A stretch of DNA of 10,667 nt from Bryobacterales bacterium (lineage in GTDB: Bacteria; Acidobacteriota; Terriglobia; Bryobacterales; Bryobacteraceae): contig JAEUQE010000269.1 in the NCBI GenBank assembly GCA_016789785.1, forward strand, positions 1 to 10,667, given 5' to 3'. Both the position numbers and the translations under genes were made by a program. Below the pieces are notes generated by a model. That model did not search any database. It was not told where the DNA came from and saw nothing but the letters and a program-made list of their open reading frames with translations. Below, in pieces: positions 6,169 to 10,667 of this stretch (its first letter is position 1; each line of letters starts with the position of its first letter).

Positions 6169-8685
6169 ATGCGACACACACTACTTCTTCTCACCGCCAT
6201 CTTCCTGCCTGCGCTCAAACAGCAAGCACTCGCCCAGCGGGAACTCGCGGGCTCGGCGGAGATTCACCAGTCGTTGCGGCGGCTGAACACCGTGGGCAGC
6301 GTGCTCATGATCGCCGCGCATCCCGATGACGAGAACACGAATCTACTTGCCTACTATGCGCGCGGCCGCAACTTGCGCACGGCCTACTTGTCGCTCACCC
6401 GAGGCGAAGGCGGGCAGAATCTCATTGGTCCGGAGCAGGGCGACCTGATGGGATTGATCCGCACGCAGGAACTGTTGATGGCTCGCCGTGTGGACGGGGC
6501 GGAGCAGTTCTTCAGCCGCGCCATCGACTTCGGCTTCTCGAAGACCGCGGACGAAACGCTCGCCAAGTGGGGCCGTGAGCGTGTGCTCTCCGACGTGGTG
6601 TGGGTGATTCGGAGTTATCGCCCTGACATTATCCTGCTGCGCTTCTCAGGCACTCCGCGCGATGGTCACGGGCATCACCAGAGCTCTTCCATTCTCGGCA
6701 AAGAGGCTTTCGCCGCAGCGGCCGATCCCACGAAATTCCCGGAACAGTTGCAGTATGTGAAGCCATGGCAAGCGCAGCGAGTGCTCTTCAATACGTTCGC
6801 ATTCACGGCTGACCAGGAGCGGGAGAATGCCAAGTTGGCCAATCGCCTGGAGGTGGATGGCGGCGAGTACAACCCGGTGCTTGGCCGCTCCTATGGCGAA
6901 ATCGCGGCCATCAGCCGGAGCCAGCATTCGAGCCAGGGCATGGGATCGGCGGAACGGCGTGGCGCGATCAAGAATCACCTGATCGTTGTGGCGGGTGAGC
7001 CAGCGACGCGCGATCCGCTCGACGGCATCGACACCACATGGGCCCGCCTTCCCGGAGGCGCGGCGGTTGGCGCAATTCTGAACCAAGCAGAGCGCGACTT
7101 TCGTCCCACCGAGCCACATAGGATCGCGCCCCTGCTGCTGAAGGCTCGTCCTTTGATTGCGGCGATCCAGCATCCCGATGCGCAACAAAAGCTGCGTGAG
7201 TTGGATGAGACGCTGGTGCAATGCCTCGGCATCTGGGCGGATGCATCGGTGGACCGCTGGTCCGTGACGCCTGGCTCGACGGTACGAGTTCAAACGAATG
7301 TTGTCGAGCGGATGCCTGCCCCGGTGGAATTCCTCGGAGTGCGGTTTGCAGGTGTCGCCGGCGCGGCCAATGTCGAAGCGCAGGCTACGCTGGCGCACAA
7401 TGAGCCGGTCCAGAACCGCGTGGAATGGAAGATTCCGGCGGATGCGGCTTACTCGAATCCGTTCTGGCTTGCGAAGCCGAAACAGGGGGCGCTCTATGGA
7501 GTGGACAGCCAGCAGTTGATTGGACAGGCGGAGAACCGTCCTCCGCTGATGGCGCACTTCCGGTTCCGCCTGGATGGCGTGGAGTTCGTTGCCGCGAGGC
7601 CCGTCCTGAACCGCTATGTCGACAGTGTGCGGGGCGAGTTGACCCGTCCGGTTGTCATCGCGCCACCGGTCAGCGTGGAGCTTGCGGACTCCGTGATCAT
7701 GTTCCCGTCAGCCGCGTTGCGTACGGTCGATGTGATGGTGCGGGCGAATCAACCGAAGGCATCCGGCGTGATCAAGCTGCGCGCACCGCAAGGTTGGACC
7801 GTCACACCCGCGGAGCATCCCTTCGAACTCGCGGAAAGTGGTCAGCAAGCGACTGTGCACTTTCAGGTGAAACCGCCGGCCTCGGAGGCGACTGCGCAAC
7901 TGGAAGCCGTCGCTGTCATGGGAGGCAGTGAATACGGGCATTCGATGCACACAGTGTCCTATCCCCACATCCCTCCACAAACCGTGTTCGCTCACGCGCA
8001 GGCGAAACTCGTGCGAGCGGACATTCGAACGTTGTCGAAGCGCATCGGGTACATCATGGGCTCCGGCGACGAGGTGCCGGACTCGCTGCGCCAGATCGGG
8101 ATGGAAGTGACGCTGTTGAGTGACGCGGATCTTGCCGCTGTCGATCTGACGAGGTTCGACGCGATCGTCGCGGGCGTACGCGCGTTCAATACGCGGCCGG
8201 CCTTACGCGCGAATTTCCAGCGTCTGCTGAACTACGCGGAGAAAGGCGGCACGCTGGTGGTGCAGTACAACGTGCTGGAAGGATTTCCGGGGCGCGAATC
8301 GCGCGAGTCGACGAAGAACCTCGGCCCGTATCCGCTGCAATTGAGCCGTGACCGAGTCACCGTGGAAGACTCTCCCATTCAGATCCCGAATCCGAATCAT
8401 CCGCTTCTGCGCGCGCCGAACGCGATCTCCAAGCGCGATTTCGATGGGTGGATTCAGGAGCGCGGGCTCTACTTCGCAAGAGAATTCGACGCGAAGTACG
8501 AGAGTCTCTTCGCGGCACAGGACCCAGGCGAGGACTGGCTGCCCGGTGGTATGCTCTATACGCGTTACGGGAAGGGAGCCTACGTGTTCACAGCCTATGC
8601 CTGGTTTCGCCAGCTTCCCGCGGGTGTGCCCGGCGCTTATCGTATCTTCGCGAATCTTCTCAGCGCGGGGAAGGCCACGCAGTGA
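6169..8685 (+). CDS. secreted PIG-L family deacetylase with C-terminal amidotransferase-like domain
   Basis: The 838-residue product begins with a signal peptide (1-22, cleavage after ALA before Gln23); this sets the start at ATG 6169, although the frame is open from 6106. The catalytic PIG-L/LmbE domain spans about 40-300: AAHPDDE at 49-55 supplies His51 and Asp54 as zinc ligands and Asp53 as base, and RDGHGHHQSS (164-173) supplies His167/His170. The family hydrolyses N-acetyl groups from GlcNAc-containing compounds. After a linker, an Ig-like NEW3-type domain lies at about 500-570 (GWTVTPAEHPFELAESGQ). Residues about 625-838 resemble a class I glutamine amidotransferase/ThuA fold (RFDAIVAGVRAFNTRP, KGGTLVVQYNV) but contain no cysteine, so that part is probably non-catalytic binding. 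The stop overlaps the next gene by GTGA. Secretion places the reaction outside the cytoplasm; the natural substrate is unknown. Confidence 0.9.
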   Translation: MRHTLLLLTAIFLPALKQQALAQRELAGSAEIHQSLRRLNTVGSVLMIAAHPDDENTNLLAYYARGRNLRTAYLSLTRGEGGQNLIGPEQGDLMGLIRTQELLMARRVDGAEQFFSRAIDFGFSKTADETLAKWGRERVLSDVVWVIRSYRPDIILLRFSGTPRDGHGHHQSSSILGKEAFAAAADPTKFPEQLQYVKPWQAQRVLFNTFAFTADQERENAKLANRLEVDGGEYNPVLGRSYGEIAAISRSQHSSQGMGSAERRGAIKNHLIVVAGEPATRDPLDGIDTTWARLPGGAAVGAILNQAERDFRPTEPHRIAPLLLKARPLIAAIQHPDAQQKLRELDETLVQCLGIWADASVDRWSVTPGSTVRVQTNVVERMPAPVEFLGVRFAGVAGAANVEAQATLAHNEPVQNRVEWKIPADAAYSNPFWLAKPKQGALYGVDSQQLIGQAENRPPLMAHFRFRLDGVEFVAARPVLNRYVDSVRGELTRPVVIAPPVSVELADSVIMFPSAALRTVDVMVRANQPKASGVIKLRAPQGWTVTPAEHPFELAESGQQATVHFQVKPPASEATAQLEAVAVMGGSEYGHSMHTVSYPHIPPQTVFAHAQAKLVRADIRTLSKRIGYIMGSGDEVPDSLRQIGMEVTLLSDADLAAVDLTRFDAIVAGVRAFNTRPALRANFQRLLNYAEKGGTLVVQYNVLEGFPGRESRESTKNLGPYPLQLSRDRVTVEDSPIQIPNPNHPLLRAPNAISKRDFDGWIQERGLYFAREFDAKYESLFAAQDPGEDWLPGGMLYTRYGKGAYVFTAYAWFRQLPAGVPGAYRIFANLLSAGKATQ
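8667..8674 (+). promoter_or_regulatory. ribosome binding site deciding the GTG start of the small membrane gene
   Basis: GGGGAAGG lies 7 bases before GTG 8682, at the end of the PIG-L gene. The frame is open from 8448, but this site and the overlap with the PIG-L stop point to the GTG as the real start. Confidence 0.6.
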
Positions 8686-8834
8686 ATCCAAGCGGCCGAA
8701 ACAGGCAGGAAGAGCCGCCTCCGTTTCTCGGAACATGGCCGCGAGTCTATGTCTTCGTGGCGATCTATCTGGTGGCTCTGATTGCGTTGTTCGCCTGGTT
8801 CACGTACGCCAACACTCCAGAGGCGATTCGATGA
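8682..8834 (+). CDS. 50-residue single-span membrane protein, probable symporter partner
   Basis: This gene codes for a 50-residue protein: a polar N-terminus (2-14, NPSGRNRQEEPPP), the FLGTWPRVY motif (15-23), one hydrophobic span at about 22-42, and a short polar tail ending NTPEAIR. It overlaps the PIG-L stop (GTGA) and the symporter start (ATGA), and has a good ribosome binding site, so it is almost certainly translated as part of the operon. I do not recognise a named family. Small membrane proteins next to SSS transporters are known elsewhere (for example YhdT beside PanF, and DUF4212 proteins beside acetate-type permeases), but those have more than one span, so this is at most analogous. 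A role in assembly or stability of the symporter is inferred from position only. Confidence 0.75.
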   Translation: MNPSGRNRQEEPPPFLGTWPRVYVFVAIYLVALIALFAWFTYANTPEAIR

Positions 8835-10516
8835 GCACGCTCGATTGGGTGGTGCTGGTCGCCTGGATTCTGTTTACCGTCGCCTACGGTCTCTACAAAG
8901 CGCGCGGCAAGCAGACCACGCAAAGCTATTTGCTCGCCGGCAAGACGATGCCGTGGTACGCGATGGGCCTCTCCATCATGGCCACTCAGGCAAGCGCCAT
9001 CACGTTCATCTCAACCACCGGCCAATCCTATGTGGACGGCATGCGTTTCGTGCAGTTCTATTTCGGATTGCCGCTGGCGATGATTGTCATCAGCATGACG
9101 GCGGTGCCGCTGTTTCACCGCGCGAATGTGTACACCGCGTATGAGTTTCTGGAGCAGCGTTTCGACCGCAACACACGCACCCTGGTGAGCCTCGTCTTTT
9201 TGTTACAGCGAGGGCTCGGCGCTGGCGTCGCGTTGTATGCGCCGGCTGTTGTACTGTCAGTGATTCTCGGCTGGCCGGAGCAAGTGACCACCGCAATGAT
9301 GGGGCTGCTGGTGATCGTTTATACGACACTCGGCGGCGTAAAGGCGGTAACGTGGTCGGACGTGCAGCAGATGCTGCTGATCTTCGCAGGCCTGATTCTC
9401 TCGCTGTTCATGGCGATCCATCTCTTGCCGGCGAACGTGACCATGCTTGACGCTGTTTCGCTCGCGGGAGCCGCTGGACGGTTGAACGCGGTTGTGACGA
9501 AGTTCGATTGGAACGATCGGTACAATCTGTGGAGCGGCCTCATCGGCGGCATGTTTCTCGCACTCGCCTACTTCGGCACCGACCAGAGCCAGGTGCAGCG
9601 CTATCTGACAGGGCGCTCGATCGCGCAGAGCCGGCTCAGCCTGATCTTCAATGCAATGGCGAAAATCCCGATGCAGTTCTTCATCCTCTTCATCGGCACC
9701 ATGGTGTTTGTCTTTTTCGTGTTTGAACGTCCGCCGCTGTTGTTTCAGCCGGGTGATCAGAAGACGCTGGAGAAACACGTTGCCTACGGGTTGGTGGCGA
9801 AGCAGTTCGAAGAAGCGCATGAGGCGCGCAAGCAGTCTGCGGCGGCGTATCTGGAGGCTCGCAAACGCAACGACAAGGCCGCTGAGACTGCTGCGCTGGA
9901 TGGTTACCGGAAGGCGCAGTCGAGCGTCGACAAAGTGCGCGCGGAGGCGACGCACATGGCTGGCGCATCCGCCGACACGAACTACATCTTCCTGAACTTC
10001 GTGATCCGGTACATGCCCCAGGGCGTGGTCGGTCTGATCATCGCTGTGATCTTCGCGGCCGCGATGTCCACCATTTCGGGAGAAGTGAACTCGCTCGCCA
10101 CCGTGACCGTGATGGACGTGTACCGCCCGCTGGTGAAATCGGACCAATCCGACTCACACTATCTGTGGGCCTCGCGCGGCGCCACCGTATTCTGGGGCGC
10201 GTATGCCGTGGTCTTCGCGGGGTTGGGAGGAAAGCTCGGCTCTTTGATTGAGGCCGTGAACATTGTAGGTTCGCTGTTCTATGGCGGGATGCTGGGCGTG
10301 TTCGTGCTCGCGTTTTTCTTCCGGTTCGTGAAGGCGAGAGGCGCTTTCTGGGGTGTGATTGCCGGGGAGGCCGCGATCTTCTACTGCTGGTACTTCACGA
10401 AGATCTCGTTTCTCTGGTACAACGTGATCGGCTGTCTGGTGGTCATCGCGACGGCATGTCTTCTGAGCGTTAACCGCGCGGCAACTGCCTCCGGCGAAGA
10501 TGCCACAAGCCGTTGA
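8831..10516 (+). CDS. sodium:solute symporter (SSS family)
   Basis: The 561-residue protein has the many membrane spans of the SSS family (LeuT-like fold). The first span is at about 5-22, followed by the QSYLLAGKTMPWYAMGLSIM segment typical of these carriers. TTLGGVKAVTWSDVQQ (165-180) and FGTDQSQVQRYLTGRS (248-263) match the family signature regions, and the FAAAMSTISGEVNSLATV stretch (408-425) contains the Ser/Thr residues expected at the sodium site. A charged, helix-prone segment of roughly 85 residues (about 301-385, KQFEEAHEARKQ... KVRAEATH) is inserted between spans. An AGAGG at 8819-8823 lies 7 bases before the ATG, which overlaps the small membrane gene. It would use the sodium gradient to import a sugar or similar solute; the substrate is inferred only from the neighbouring deacetylase and isomerase. 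Confidence 0.92.
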   Translation: MSTLDWVVLVAWILFTVAYGLYKARGKQTTQSYLLAGKTMPWYAMGLSIMATQASAITFISTTGQSYVDGMRFVQFYFGLPLAMIVISMTAVPLFHRANVYTAYEFLEQRFDRNTRTLVSLVFLLQRGLGAGVALYAPAVVLSVILGWPEQVTTAMMGLLVIVYTTLGGVKAVTWSDVQQMLLIFAGLILSLFMAIHLLPANVTMLDAVSLAGAAGRLNAVVTKFDWNDRYNLWSGLIGGMFLALAYFGTDQSQVQRYLTGRSIAQSRLSLIFNAMAKIPMQFFILFIGTMVFVFFVFERPPLLFQPGDQKTLEKHVAYGLVAKQFEEAHEARKQSAAAYLEARKRNDKAAETAALDGYRKAQSSVDKVRAEATHMAGASADTNYIFLNFVIRYMPQGVVGLIIAVIFAAAMSTISGEVNSLATVTVMDVYRPLVKSDQSDSHYLWASRGATVFWGAYAVVFAGLGGKLGSLIEAVNIVGSLFYGGMLGVFVLAFFFRFVKARGAFWGVIAGEAAIFYCWYFTKISFLWYNVIGCLVVIATACLLSVNRAATASGEDATSR

Positions 10517-10547
10517 CTCCAGCGAACGTTCCCTGCTAAGCGCAAGA

Positions 10548-10667
10548 CTATTTAGGTTTAGGCTCGCAGTACCTCGGCGATTGCGCAGGTTCGTTCACCT
10601 CGCCCTGCACCGAGACGAGTCTCGGCGCGGCAGGCTTATAGTAACTCCGTAGGGTAGAAGGAAGGGC
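10548..10667 (-). CDS. C-terminal end of an unrecognised protein (cut by right window edge)
   Basis: The reverse strand from the window edge is open for 39 codons to a TAG at 10548-10550, while the other two reverse frames hit stops. The translated end contains KPAAPRLVSVQGEVNEP and finishes CEPKPK, rich in Pro, Lys and Glu like a flexible tail. It converges on the symporter gene with 31 bases between the two stops. I do not recognise a family, and the short open length makes chance a real possibility. Confidence 0.4.
   Translation of the reverse strand, partial: ALPSTLRSYYKPAAPRLVSVQGEVNEPAQSPRYCEPKPK

Noticed and set aside
8448..8681. Longer version (128 residues) of the small membrane protein
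   Set aside because: The added part lies wholly inside the PIG-L gene in another frame with no domain; the GTG at 8682 has a good ribosome binding site and the overlap expected of coupled genes.
9257..10147. 296-codon reverse-strand frame inside the symporter gene
   Set aside because: It is a histidine- and arginine-rich shadow of the membrane-protein codons with no domain signature.
6139..10534. The 11-base string GAACGTTCCCT occurs both before the PIG-L gene (6139-6149) and after the symporter gene (10524-10534), as if flanking the operon
   Set aside because: A shared 11-mer is expected by chance several times in a 10-kb window; no longer repeat, target duplication or mobile gene supports a transposition unit.

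Overview
The window looks like chromosomal DNA of a GC-rich, Gram-negative soil bacterium, most likely an acidobacterium of the Solibacter/Bryobacter type. This is inferred from the protein families and their arrangement (secreted M28 peptidase, ECF sigma factor with a YLWDKSG-type FecR-domain anti-sigma factor, secreted PIG-L deacetylase next to an SSS symporter). No rRNA or tRNA gene is present to confirm it. Coding density is high, and most gene junctions within an operon are overlaps or direct abutments.

Layout. (1) Positions 1-2827, minus strand: an operon read right to left of a secreted M28 metallopeptidase, an alpha/beta hydrolase whose ATG directly follows the peptidase stop, and an FHA-domain protein cut by the left edge. 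(2) 2909-4452, plus strand: an ECF sigma factor and a membrane-anchored FecR-type anti-sigma factor overlapping by ATGA. They diverge from the peptidase operon across an 81-base spacer holding two adjacent short palindromes. (3) 4539-5140, plus strand: a ParD/ParE toxin-antitoxin pair with its own promoter, placed so that the transcript may begin at the antitoxin start codon. (4) 5205-6077, minus strand: a cytoplasmic sugar phosphate isomerase/epimerase-like TIM barrel. (5) 6169-10516, plus strand: a translationally coupled operon of a large secreted PIG-L deacetylase with a C-terminal glutamine-amidotransferase-like fold, a 50-residue single-span membrane protein, and a sodium:solute symporter. 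(6) 10548-10667, minus strand: the C-terminal end of an unrecognised protein entering from the right.

How they may work together (inference). The PIG-L enzyme would deacetylate an N-acetylated sugar or glycoconjugate outside the cytoplasm, the symporter with the small membrane protein would take up a product or related solute, and the divergent isomerase could process it inside. The sigma/anti-sigma pair is a membrane-linked signalling switch that may also influence the divergent peptidase operon. The ParDE pair looks like a small inserted module.

The least explained parts are the 50-residue protein between deacetylase and symporter, the C-terminal Trp-rich region of the anti-sigma factor, the charged insert in the symporter, and the possibly leaderless parD promoter. 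I saw no CRISPR array, insertion sequence, phage gene or RNA gene.
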